A DNA stretch of 64,000 nt from Harmonia axyridis. Lineage: Eukaryota; Arthropoda; Insecta; Coleoptera; Coccinellidae. The stretch covers positions 7,690,501-7,754,500 of the forward strand of contig NC_059504.1 of assembly GCF_914767665.1 (NCBI RefSeq), in the 5' to 3' direction. Position numbers and translations under genes: made by a program. Of this stretch, positions 11,613-23,062 are shown one piece after another. Each line of letters opens with the position of its first letter. The first letter of the stretch is position 1. The notes under the pieces are model-generated. The model searched no databases. It saw nothing but the letters and a program-made list of their open reading frames with translations, and was not told the origin of the DNA.

Positions 11613-12654
11613 ATGTATGGAATTTCTCTCCTTCTGCGGTATAACACAATTGCCCAGAAAGTATTTGTTAAACAATACAATTGATTTTGGGATGACTTAT
11701 TCTTTTTTTCTCTCAAGTTCAACAGAATTTGGCAACTTCAATCCACCATGAATTATCAATAACTACATGTGAAAGAAAAAAATCTTGAGCTTCCAAATAT
11801 AATTTAATTAGAAACCAATTACAGTGGACCCAATTGACAAAAAACAAAAGATCGCATATTCAATCTAAACTTCACCAACGAGATTTAGCAACTGCTAAAA
11901 GGCAGTTACATAACATTGCATGTTGCCACAAACCGTATCGGCATCTTGACTCTGCCGGCTAGTATTGATCTCCTTTTCTGTCGCTGATGCACCCTCCCTT
12001 CGGCTTGTTGTGTCCTGCATACCAATTGCCTGCTATTTTTTCTTCCCTTCGCGACTCTCCCAGCGCTCTTGCCCCTTCTAAATAAAAAATACCTCCGCCT
12101 GATGCCGAGCTTAAGACTGAAAGTGCCAGCGCAATTCCTGCTGATGACTTTCCCAATATGATATTATTCTCGCAGACACATCTATTTATGATGTTGGAAC
12201 GGAGAGGAGATTGAAGATGTTTTTGGTGCTTGTGGGAGCTGAAATGTCTGAAAGAGTAATCGTTATTGAATTTTGATTTATTTACTTATCATTGTACAAT
12301 CTTAATTCACCTTAATATTATACATTTTCAATTTATTTGCTCTTTATTTTATTTTATTCATTTTTTCTTCAATTATATTTTTACTTATTTGTTCATGAAC
12401 TTTGTTATCTTGGAAAACGTGTATACATAATTAGCATTTCACTTATAATTATTGTATTGTCACTATACAGTGTGTTCATATATAGGTGTATAAAAATCTA
12501 TATGATATGACAGATTTTAACGAATGATAGTTGTGCTTATTCTAAACTCTTTTAGGACCAACTCGTTTTCGTTTATAAGTTACAGATTTTTGTTGATGGT
12601 AATTTCAACAACATCCACAAAATAATAGATTTATTTCGCATTTGATGTGATCTG
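11613..12654. other. no recognisable gene
   Basis: Mostly AT-rich. A more GC-balanced block lies at 11930-12170, where a 65-codon minus-strand frame (11959-12156, MGKSSAGIALALSVLSSASG) looks like a short hydrophobic leader but has no supporting context. Confidence 0.3.
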
Positions 12655-12949
12655 ACGAGGTTTGTTTCACTAAAGACACTATTAAAAACAATTATAATGA
12701 ACATGTGAGACCACTGCAAAATACACAAGCCATTAGACCAAAACTATTTCAGCAACGTCACCGTTTAGGACTGTAAACGATTTGATGCCAGTAGGTGTTA
12801 TAAATGATCGTTTAAATGCAGATTTCTATGAACAATTTTTGAAGCACAATCTTTTTGAATTGAATGATTTAGAGCCCAACATTGTAGGCAATATACGGTA
12901 TCAGCAGCAGTTGGTGCACCACCACACAAGGGAAAAAAGTAGCTGCAAT
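12655..12949 (+). mobile_element. Tc1/mariner transposase fragment (DUF4817-like clade)
   Basis: Reads DEVCFTKDTIKNN, QAIRPKLFQQRHRL, MPVGVINDRLNADFYEQFL and ELNDLEPNIV with one stop. This is the block order of insect Tc1/mariner-like transposases around the first and second catalytic Asp. It is cut off at the hAT copy that begins at 12950, so the hAT insertion is probably younger. Confidence 0.6.
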
Positions 12950-13690
12950 TAGGGATTCATCAAATCAAGTAGTTTGACATTTTAACTAACTACTTGACTT
13001 GATAATCAAGCTCATAAATAATTACATACATTAGCTTGACTTGAAGATATTCATTGCTTAACTTGATATCAAGCTACTTGATATTACTTGTGCTTGATAT
13101 GCACGCGTCGCACGGCATATATTTCTGCAATCTCGTGCGCGCTTAGACTAAATAAATAAGGAGAGACTGAAGCAGTCGCCAGTGTGACTTTATTAGAAGT
13201 TTTTTCACATTTCTATGAAATCTATTGGTAGATTTTGGTAGTTTCAGAAATATCTTCACCAAACATGACCAAAATAGCCAAGAGTTTTTTATCAACGCCA
13301 GCTGTTGAAAGACAATTTTCCAGAGCTATTATAACCTACAGTAACAAAAACCTGCAATAGTTCCAGCGACAAATCTATTAGATGCCTCATGTGTCTTAGA
13401 TCCTGGATGGAAAATTATGAAATCAAACAAAGCCTAGAGGTTTCTCAATATTTGGAAACTTTATTTTTCTATCTTTTTTAATTTTGTTATGATTAATAGT
13501 GATTTAATTTATGTTGCTATTTCAAAAAAGTTGTTATTTCCGGTTCTTCTATACAATAAGTTTGATAAATAAAAGTGAGAAGCCTCCAAGGCTTATCACT
13601 ATTGAGAAACTTTATTTTTTTATTATTTTTCATTTTGTTATAATTTATAGTTATTTAATTTATGTTTCTATTTCAAAAGAGTTGATATAA
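12950..13690 (+). mobile_element. hAT family A, copy 3, right end lost
   Basis: Starts TAGGGATTCA after 8 bases GCTGCAAT. It contains the subterminal CAAGT/ACTTG words and a frameshifted dimerisation domain (VERQFSRA, SIRCLMCLRSWMENYEIKQ). The region around 13430-13560 is partly duplicated at 13560-13690. No right terminal repeat or second target duplication is present, so it is truncated. Confidence 0.78.
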
Positions 13691-14869
13691 TAGGTATCAT
13701 AATTAAAACTCTTATTGAAAAACTCTTTATAATAAACGGTTGAATTCATACCTCACCACGAATGAACCTCAATTCTTATTTCTCAACGTCGAATCGTCTC
13801 CTGAACTCATAGAAAGTACTAAAGAAGCACACTATATAATTTCAATCTTGACACAATAATTCCCAACCTATTCTCTTTCATTTCAACTATCAAAACCTCC
13901 TAGAATCGAAGACACCCCGCTGATCTCACCCTACCGATAACATATTCAAATTTTCACACCATTCCAAAGCATTATCCAGAAAAATCCCATGCAAACTACC
14001 CTTCAAGACGAAATTACATAGCGCACAACACAAACTCAAGATTTTTTCCTTATAATTAACACAGCATCATTTTGACGCGAATTCAAATCGAATATGGGTT
14101 CTCTTTTCTTTCTCCCCCTCATTGCAAGGACATAATTAAACAGCTTTTGAAGCCTTTATTCTCTCTTTATTTCCGAAGTCAATAGGCAACGGTTCTCCTC
14201 GGGTTGACTCTAGCTTCAAGTTTTATTGTTATATCTACCCTTTACGGATGACAAAGCGGATTCCTTCCTTCTTTATCCCGGTAGAGTGGGAAGGGGGCTT
14301 AATTATATTAATTTGATGCTGGAGAATGATTTTCTCGAATTGAGGTCTGTTATTGGGTTGGATTAATGAAGAAGACAATTCTATTAACAAGCGTGGTTTA
14401 GATGATTACAAGAGTGTCAATATTATGACACTTTGGAAAAAATTGAATCGCTACAGGAGATTGGAGATCCTTTAACGTTAATCAATGAGTTCAGAGCCTG
14501 GCGCACATAGGTTTGACAATTTTTTCACGTTAGTTCAAAAGATGCTTGTCAAAAAATAATTAAAAACCATTTTTGGATATTGATAAAACACTGTTATTCG
14601 AGAAAACTGTTGAATCCTCCGCAAACCACAAAAACTATGGTTTACGAGGGTCTTGAAACAAATATGATTAAATTTATTACCATTTACCAAAAACCATTTG
14701 AAAATAAAGAAAATTAAAGAATTCAAAAAAAAATTGATGAATATACTTTTGAAAGAAGCATTGTATTCCATACAAGATTTTTTTTATTAAAAATTCGATT
14801 GATTGTGAAATGATGAACAAGTTTAGTGATATTATCTATATTTTGTAATTGTTCATTATGTTATATTTT
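13691..14869. other. no recognisable feature
   Basis: AT-rich. The block 13790-14330 is moderately GC-balanced and free of recognised repeats. A 78-codon minus-strand frame (14535-14771) is Phe/Asn-rich and looks random. Confidence 0.35.
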
Positions 14870-14870
14870 T

Positions 14871-15220
14871 TAGGTGTACAACTTTGCTTCCGACGTTTCG
14901 CAATAGATGACTGTAGCAGTAAGTGGCAGTCGAAGTAAATAGATCGTAGATGTCGTAAAATAAGCTGAGGTATTTGTTAACGTAACGCCTTCGAAATATT
15001 AGTCGATTTGTGTCTGCATCATTAATTTATTCTCGATTAAAAATGTCAGCTTACCAGCCAAATTCTCGTCATTCAGGTTCTGCGACTGTGGCTCATCGAA
15101 TGCTCTCAAATAGGTATGGTGAGACCGTTATTAGTGAATGAACGTGCCGAGAGTAGTTTCAACGCTTCAAGAACGGTGATTTTGACGTCGAAGACCAGCA
15201 TGGCGGTGAAAGAGAGATAA
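14871..15220 (+). mobile_element. mariner family B, copy 2, 5' end only
   Basis: Begins TAGGTGTACAACTTTGCTTC, the intact left terminal repeat of family B, and runs through the 5' leader to the region encoding GDFDVEDQHGGER. It stops abruptly near 15220 with no right end. Confidence 0.82.
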
Positions 15221-16264
15221 AAGATAAACATTCTTATAGTTAGGTGTTCTACCACTCCTCAGCTCTCGATAAACTACTCACATGATGAATTAACTGAAGG
15301 ATACTCGTCCTTGAGTATCGATAACTAACTACAATCCATAATTCAAATTCAATAATGTGGTGTTCAGGTGAGATATAGCAAAAATAATAAACCAGCAACG
15401 AGACAATCTACCAAGAGTGATTTTTCTACGGATGATTTATCTTCAATATCTGAGTCTAATTACAAAACAGGCAGCCAATTAATAATTCAAATAGTGGTAG
15501 TTAATGTTGATTTATCTCAGCATAAATCCCGATTGTGTTTCGAATAGTTATATAATGAGTCGATGGAGATGGCAAGTGGAAGATGAATATATTACAGAAT
15601 CCTTCAACGCCAAGGTGAGAGTACTGATTGTAACATGATATATTTATAGCTGATCGATAGTAGTAGATTTTAGATGAAAGTTGTTGGAAGCTGTAAATCA
15701 GAATTTATACAACCTATTTCAGGCCGATTGATTATGATCAATTTTCTAGGAAATGAATCGATGTAATAAAAAAAAAGCACTGACGTGAAGTCAGGAGCGC
15801 AGTTGGCAGTGAATGAACTATGACATATTAGTGCTTTCGTCATTTTTTGATTTTATAGATATTCTGTTTGAGTATCTGTTGATGCTATCAAAACGAAATG
15901 TTGTTAAAGCTATACAATTACGAGTATAATTAACATATAGAAACACCAAATCTAAACCCAATTGGATTCAATAACGGAATTGTTCAATATTTATTATTTT
16001 TACTAAAAAATTCTTTTTGAATTTCCTAAAGTTCCGTTGATGTTATCACTTTAAAATTTTTCACGAAGCCTGGAATTTTATAATTCATTCAAAGCCTCAA
16101 TTCTGTGGGGTTTTCTACTCACGCCAATATTTCCTTTTTGTTTCGATCTTCTTCACGAAATGAATAATCACGGAAATATTTGGAATGTATTTAGATTTTG
16201 TTTTCCAGGATATCTACTTTTTGAATTTTCTGAGTTTCTGATAATAGAGTAGTTTTGAACATAC
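15221..16264. other. spacer with two exon-like stretches
   Basis: At 15371, just after TTCAG, a frame reads RYSKNNKPATRQSTKSDF and DDLSSISESNYKTGSQLII before a stop. At about 15554 a short frame MSRWRWQVEDEYITESFNAK ends at the donor-like AAG|GTGAGA. They may be exons of an unknown gene or decayed element; there is no other support. Confidence 0.25.
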
Positions 16265-16267
16265 ATA

Positions 16268-16920
16268 GGCGGATAACTTCGCTTCCGCAGTTTGTTTTCG
16301 AAACTCGAGGCTCAAACGCATTAATTGCGTTCGATAACGATCGACTGTGATTGTTTCAGTCGGTTTTAACAACTTATAATACACTACGCCGAGCAAGTCC
16401 CACCAAATTCAGAGCATGACCTTGGAACCGTGAATATTCGGTTTGACTGTCGACGTGAAAGCATGGCCGGGATATCCCTATGATTTTCTGCGCTTGGGAT
16501 TATCGTAATGAAACCATTTTTCGTCGTCGACATAGAAGTATTGCATGTTTCTACCGCCATACTGGTCTTCGACGTCAAAATCACCGTTCTTGAAGCGTTG
16601 AATCCACTCTCGGCACTTTCTTGCAATGATAGCGGCCTCACCATAGGTATTTGAGAGCATTCGATGATTCTCAGCCGCAGATTTCTTCATATTGAAGCAG
16701 AATATCAAAATCTCCCGCAAATTACGAGAATTGGGCTCATAAGCTGACATGTTCAATTGATTATAACTTTATAATACAGACACAAATCGACTAATATTTT
16801 GATGACATTACGTTTACAAATACCTAAGCTTATGGTATGACATCTACGATCTATTTATTTCGACTACCACTTACCGCTACAGTCATCTATTGCAAAACGA
16901 CGGAAGCAAAGTTGTTCACC
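16268..16920 (-). mobile_element. mariner family B, copy 3, doubly deleted with both ends
   Basis: Both terminal repeats (left GGCGGATAACTTCGCTTCCG, right the complement of GGTGAACAACTTTGCTTCCG style) and TA at each edge (16266-16267, 16921-16922) are present. Two internal deletions remain in about 650 bp: GDFDVEDQYGG is joined to VDDEKWFHYDNPKRRKS, and LMRLSLEF is joined to the right terminal repeat. This is a MITE-like derivative of the mauritiana-type mariner. Confidence 0.83.
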
Positions 16921-16922
16921 TA

Positions 16923-17547
16923 ATATTAATACATTAAATCAATATTTTTCTTATTTTCAGAACCCCTTCATCTAAATAACATAACTTGACATCTCAACAA
17001 ATCAGATCCTATATACACCTACTGTCTCCAAGGGCACGAAGGGAATTGAAATGAATAAGTGCCCCAAAAAGTGCTAACACTAAGTCAGTGCTTTCCCTGA
17101 TTCTTCTGCTTTTATCCTTGCTTTACCAACATATTATGTCATATCGAAAAAAAAGTAATATTGAAAGGAAGGTTCTCACGAAGCTTCAGAGAAATATCGT
17201 ATCGCAACACCCAATTTGGTTTTCGATTTTATTATCCAGTAAAATTAAATTTTATTACTTCCGCATAACAGATGAAATTTTCAACAGGATTCGCAACATC
17301 GCCCACTCAGAGTATCAATTCAGCAGATATCTTGATTGAATGAATTTTATGAAGTCAAGGTCTCCAAGATGCTTCTCTGGCATTTGCCATATCGAATGTT
17401 ATTTTATGATTTTTTTTTGTGAAGAATAAAAGTTAGGTTCGCCTTTGTCTTAAGGAATAGAATGTTTTGAAAGATCTGTAGTTCCTGATTACACATTTAT
17501 GGAACCCTTAGTCGGACTTTGCTCATTAATGAACTCAATCACAGTCA
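16923..17547. other. no recognisable feature
   Basis: AT-rich spacer. The 83-codon frame at 17088-17339 begins with a hydrophobic stretch but shows no domain. Confidence 0.35.
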
Positions 17548-18130
17548 TAATATAATAAACATAGATCGAGGGAGTATACACAACTTTTATATGTCCACAA
17601 CATGGTTAGATTACGTTGTCGCATTGTGATATATTTTCAAATCCACAATTTCACTATATCGTCATAAATGTATATTATATTGAATGAAATATATTCATTT
17701 GAGTGATTCCCGATTGAATATCCCAATTTGAATATTCGGAATCTGATATTTTTCCTATTTGTCGAATTTATAATCGCACAGTATTTCTCATTTTCGGTAT
17801 CAACCTGCTGAAATCCAAGGTTTGGCAACTTTTGCTCTCCTAATGTCATCGGTTTTTTCACGTCGTTTTGTGCGCTTGAAATTGGTTTTCTGAATTTCTA
17901 ATATATTTAGGTATTTATTTCAATATATTTTGGGTTAATATGAAACGTTGATTAGCTTTGGCACATAAGAAGTGTGTTCTATGTGGAGAAACTCGCGAAT
18001 TGAGTGAAATATCGTATCACTGATATGTTTTCATTTGTGCGCGCTCTATGACAAATTTGATAGTTCATGTTTTGGACAAATTTGCTTACAGAAAAGGACA
18101 TATGCTTCCTCTATCTATGTTTATTTCTCT
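17548..18130. mobile_element. MITE family E, copy 1
   Basis: Same sequence as 28557-28636 joined to 29638-30140, over about 580 bases. The ends are inverted: ATAATAAACATAGATCGAGG at the left, the complement of CCTCTATCTATGTTTATT at the right. No transposase frame is visible. Around 17629-17634 it holds the empty target site of the foldback element found in copy 2. Confidence 0.75.
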
Positions 18131-18361
18131 GAGATCGCAGTATACAAACCTACCCTGAAAATTTGAAATTCATATAATAGTTATTTGGAGAATTATCGTG
18201 TTTGAGAATTTCTGATTTTTACCTATAATTTCTGAAATAATGTACTGATCGCCAAACTACAAGAATTTTCGAGATCTACGTAGTCGAATCAATCGATAAA
18301 ATGATACAATAGTCCCATAAAGGAACTTTCATTTTTTTCAATTTTCTAAGGGCTATAGGTA

Positions 18362-18705
18362 TGGAAAATTGTACGAAAATTTTTGAACAAAAAACTTTTC
18401 AGGTGAGATCGAAATTCGGCTAATCAGGGATCGTCAATTTCAACATCACTCATCGATTTTCCGTAGAACTCCCGGATTTGAGGAAATTTGAACTCGATAT
18501 TTGGGAAAAAATTGAATTTTCCTCAAAAAATCATTATATCTTCTGAAATATTCGTCACAGACTCCTCAAATGAAAACGTTTTTTAATATCAAGTTACGAT
18601 CTGAATCATACTGAGGTTTCAAGGGCGTACCTCACGTCCAGGAAAAGTTGCAGCCTCGGGAATATCATCAATTTTTTTCTCGAAAATACCGACATACCTG
18701 AATTT
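18362..18705. repeat. dispersed repeat G, copy 1
   Basis: About 340 bases matching 63656-64000 in the same orientation. Shared blocks include GAAATTCGGCTAATCAGGGA, ATATTCGTCACAGA and GTTGCAGCCTC. No open frame and no terminal repeats. Family unknown. Confidence 0.75.
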
Positions 18706-19289
18706 GACGACGATGACAAAGTCGTCATCAATGAGTTGAAATTTTCATTTCCTGCTCAAAATTCGAAAATGATCGAGCGATCTGTTCGGGGAACGGCCTC
18801 TCATTGTCGAAGTGCCGACACATTTCAGTAAACACTTTTATTGAAAGAAAACAGAAAATATATTGTTTGTGGGATTGGTGGACCAAAGTACCAAGGTGTG
18901 TTGTGTAATTTAAATGGATGAAAAATCACGAAGATAGTGGGTAAGTATTATACTCCTTGATTTCCTGCAAATAATATAATGACTTGACAATTTTATCGGC
19001 AGCCTCACGCAGTTAACGTCCAAGAACAGATACTGAACCAGAATGAACGAATTATTTCAATGGACATAGTAAGATACGGAATGAAGGGTGTCAGTTTAAA
19101 ATGCAGATTTTACGATAATTGTTTTCTCACGAGAATTGTCAGGCATTGTTGCCAGTACGGACTCAAAATACTGGCGAAACTTCGATCGGATCTGGTTCTT
19201 CAACTAAGCAGCACAGTGGCGACTCGTAGCTGTTTAAGAGACAGTGACGCACAGCATAAGCAGAAAGCAATAAAAATTTGAAGATATAC
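18706..19289. other. no recognisable feature
   Basis: A 73-codon frame at 19060-19281 has no recognisable domain. Nothing else was seen. Confidence 0.35.
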
Positions 19290-19291
19290 TA

Positions 19292-20195
19292 ACTGACAAA
19301 GAGACTACAACACCCATAAGGAGCTGTTTGAATTAAAATTGTTTTTTGGTGATACAGATATTATAAGCAAAGATCAAATGATAGAATTTGAAGAAAAAAA
19401 TCGTCAAGGTTTTTTTCATGTAATCAATTTTTGTTACTTGAAAATTGTAGTCGTTTTTTGTAAGTTTTTCATATTTTTCAACAAACCAGCTATTCGAGGA
19501 GATCCAAAGTCGATGTTTAGTTGTTAAAATGCCTAGAGTACGTGTGCGCGGAATTTATCGCCAGCTAATTGAATTTGAAAGAGGTCGAATTATTGGTCCA
19601 CGAGAGGCGGGGTTGTCATTGCGAAAAATCTCTAACCGTATGAACAGAAATCCAACTACTGTTATGAGATGGTGTCAAGTGTGGTTTGATAATGCCCAAA
19701 ATCAAAGAAGAGTAGGCACCGGACGACGAAGAGGCACAAATGAAGTTCAAGATCGACGTTTAAGACTTATGGCCATTAAAGACAGATTTGCGACAACTCG
19801 ATCTTTGGCTGATGAGTGGTTAGGAGAACAAGGCCATCCTGTAAGTGTCCGAACGGTTCACCGCCGGATAAGGTCTTTTGGACTGCAGCATTATCGACCC
19901 CATCTTGATTTACCTCTGACGGTTGAGCATCGTCGGCAACGATTACAGTGGTGCAGAGAACGTCAACATTGGAATGTGGAATGGCATCAGGTCGTCTTTT
20001 CTGATGAATCTCGATTCTCCTTGAGTGTACATGATGGCCGAAGAAGGATTAGACGACGTCGGGGAGAAAGACGTGAACCTCAGTTTGATGTTGAGCGTCA
20101 TGTAGACCGGACAGTAGGCGTTATGGTATGGGTGCTTTTTGCACATGCAAGTAGGTCATCCTTAGTCTTTATTCGAGGTAACATGACAGCGCTAC
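19292..20195 (+). mobile_element. Tc1-like family D, copy 1, 3'-truncated
   Basis: Starts ACTGACAAAGAGACTACAAC after TA; copy 2 at 39971 starts CACTGACAAAGAAACTGC. The body encodes the N-terminal two thirds of a Tc1-type transposase: a helix-turn-helix pair (GLSLRKISNRMNRNPTTVMR, then a second around RSLADEWLGEQGHPV), an Arg-rich linker and the first catalytic block VVFSDESRFSL. It stops after RGNMTALP, before the second and third Asp. Confidence 0.85.
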
Positions 20196-20365
20196 CAAAC
20201 TATTGTCCAGAGTATAATGGCATATGCCGGAGAGATCTGTGTAATATCATTAAAGGAATCAGGGCAAATTTGGCTACCGAGATAGAATACTGGAGGAGAT
20301 GCTGTGCTTTTGACCAGGAGAGATGGAGTGACAAACATGGAGATAAGAAGGAGGATGAAAGTTGA
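19529..20365 (+). pseudogene. 278-aa chimeric frame: Tc1 transposase fused to LINE tail
   Basis: Residues 1-222 are Tc1-like transposase (HTH and first Asp only). Residues 223-278 (NYCPEYNGICRRDLC to KKEDES) come from a joined LINE tail, partly out of the LINE's own frame. Met at 19529 follows an AGTTGTTAAA leader that copy 2 shares, so this is the natural transposase start. The protein lacks two of three catalytic residues and cannot transpose, but it keeps the whole DNA-binding region in one open frame. Confidence 0.75.
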
Positions 20366-20610
20366 CAAAAACGCTCTACAACACAGAAAGAAAATAGATT
20401 GATTTGGTATGGTCACGTTAGAAAGTCAAATGATGGATTAATGAAGCTGCGAGTTGATCCCAGTGGAAAGAAGAAGAAGAGACATCAGGTATCGAGGAGA
20501 GATAATAAACATTACAAGTTGAGAAAAAATGGAATTGGCCCAAGAAGTCAAAACATATTCTACAATAATTCGTCTTATAATGGAATTGGAAGGTTACAGA
20601 ATTAAACCTA
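20196..20610 (+). mobile_element. non-LTR retrotransposon 3' tail
   Basis: Reads WRRCC, then after a frame change TRRDGVTNMEIRRRMKV, then LIWYGHVRKSNDG and DPSGKKKKRHQVSRRD. The order '..RRRM..WYGHV+R..P.G+++R' is the usual C-terminal tail of insect non-LTR ORF2 proteins. It is fused directly to the truncated Tc1 element. Confidence 0.65.
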
Positions 20611-22216
20611 ATGTTACTTTCATCAGAGCATGGTCTTCGACAAGATTTGAAGGTTTATATTTTATGTTCATTTATTTTAGAGTATTTCGTACAAAAAGTA
20701 GCCAATTGGTAGTAGTCCTGAGCCTCAACTAAATGAGCATTTTGGTGCATTTATTTTCGAGAACCGAGTTCCCAATTTTGAGTATCGCTATCATCTCCAC
20801 AATGTGGCAACGCTGTACACATCATCCCATTCAATTTCCCCACATTGTCAGTCTGATGTCTAACTAACAGAGATAAAATGGAGTTTTTATGTCGGTGATC
20901 CCAACAAATTCTATATTTGTTTTGTTGCACGAAATGTTAAAAGCAAATACATGTAAATGGATACCTTGCCTAGGTGTAGATTACCTTTACAGAGCTGAAT
21001 ATGGGAGCTTTCTCTTTCAATCGATTACGAAACCTATCAAAAAATGTTGGACTTGATTAGACAATTAAATCGAGTCGATAATTATTATTATAGGGAAAAT
21101 AGTCCACGTTGATTTGGTCCCACAATCAATGGCAAATTAATCAGTCTGTATAGGGTAATTAAATCCAAGAATTTCCTCATTTTGACTGTCTAATGATCTC
21201 GAACGTGTGGATTTATTTATACGTCGATCAAGCATTCGAAAGTTGAATTCGACAGTGAAAAAATCTTTGCTGAAAAACGAATCGAAAACAAGTAGCCATA
21301 TTACTGACATTCGGAGAAAATGTCATCATATTTCAATAAAATAATTTGTTTTATTTCTGTATGTTCCTAGTATTTTATTCGGTTGACGGTTGCTATAAAT
21401 CTTTCAATTGAACCTTTGTATTTTGAGTGCCAGTTTTTTTGAAAAGAGCACTACATATACAGGGTTTTTCCTAACTGCGGTACGAAACTCCAGAAGGTAA
21501 TTCGTTGTTTGAAAAAAAATCCTATGGAATTAGGTACGTCCTGAGTTTCTGAAATACAAATCAGAATTTAATTTAAATTTGTTCATGAAATGAATTTTTC
21601 AAATGAAAATCACAATGATGTGGTGAACAAAAATATTCTTCCATAAAATTAGTAAATCATTTCACAATTCTTGTATTGTATCTGATAGCATATGAACAAT
21701 TTTTCAACGCATCATATTTTCATTTCTAGTTTGATGACTATTGTAAACAATATATTTGGCCTTTGTCAGAGTACCTAATGTCTATGTCCTTACAAGTCGC
21801 ATTCTCTCTTCATCAAATATTTTCCATGCTCTCAATAAATTCTCAGGAACGGTAGTAGATAAGTATTTGATTAGTAATATGATATTTATTTGGGAGTAAA
21901 TACCATAGCTCAATATCTGACAAAAGAGACATACTGATATATCTTTTTCCACTTTGTACTCACTTGTTTCTTGACAAATACTGAATTCGTTCGAGGTTAC
22001 CCATTCATTATATCCCTTAATATTTTACTATCAAGGGACCCTAATAGGTACTTTTTGTTCTGTCTTTATGAGAACTGAATGAAAGATTGCTTTTATTTCA
22101 ATGAAACATGCTATCCCTTTTGCATAAAAAAGATTCAAACAGTAGAATTGGGGGAATATTGTCGATTAAAATTTGCAGAAAAAGTTATTAGTTACTGAAT
22201 ATCAAACATAGTTTAG
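20611..22216. other. no recognisable gene
   Basis: AT-rich. At about 21460 a TACAGGGTTTTTCC sequence resembles the outer end of Tc1/mariner-derived MITEs, but no partner end was found. Otherwise nothing was seen. Confidence 0.35.
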
Positions 22217-22224
22217 ATATTAGC

Positions 22225-23054
22225 CAGGGATTCACGGCTTGGCATGATTTTCAAGCTACTTGGCATGAGCTTGACTTGTTTTCAAGTCAAGGAGTAGTTT
22301 TTCAATCTCGAGTCAAGTATTTATTCATCAAGTGCTTGAATCATATCAAGCTATTTGATTTTTAGCATCAGTTTTATTGTGTAGTGTCACATAAATAAAA
22401 AAATGAAATGAGAAGGAACCTAGTGAAAAACACCTTCATTTATCAAACTTAGAGTATAAAAGAACCGAAAATATCAACTTTTTAGAAATAGAAACTATAA
22501 ATCCTAACAAAATAAAAAATAATAAAAAATTAAGTTTTTCAATATTGAGAAACCTCTAGGCTTTGTTTGATTACATAATTTTCCATCCAGAACCTAAGAC
22601 ACATGAGGCATCGTATAGATTCATCGCCTAACCTATTGCAGGTTTTTGTAACTGCATAAGCAGCTCTGGAAAATTGTCTTTCAACAGGACCTGAAGATGC
22701 TGGCGTTGATGAAAAATCCTTGGCCATTTTGGCAAAGTTTGGAAAGATATTTCTGAAACTACCAGAATCTACCAATAGATTTCATAGAAATGTGAGGAAA
22801 CTACTAATAAAGTCACTCTGGCGAATGCTTCAGTCTTTTGGAGGCTCGAGGAATCCCCTTATATAATCTAAGAGCGCACGAGATTGCAGAAATATATGCC
22901 GTGCGATGCGTGCATATCAAGTCACTTGATATCAAGTCAAGCAAATATCTAAAATCAAGTCAAGTCAAGCTTAAGTATGTAATTTTTCACGAGCTTGATT
23001 TTCAAGTCAAGTAGTTGGTTAAAATGTCAAGCTACTTGACTTGATGAATGCCTA
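22225..23054 (-). mobile_element. hAT family A, copy 4
   Basis: 830 bp with ends CAGGGATTCA and TGAATGCCTA. The flanks ATATTAGC (22217-22224) and ATATTCGC (23055-23062) match at 7 of 8 bases. The minus-strand frame 22539-22775 encodes the dimerisation domain with GPVERQFSRAAYAVTKT and NRLGDESIRCLMCLRFWM. Only this domain is left of the transposase. Confidence 0.87.
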
Positions 23055-23062
23055 ATATTCGC

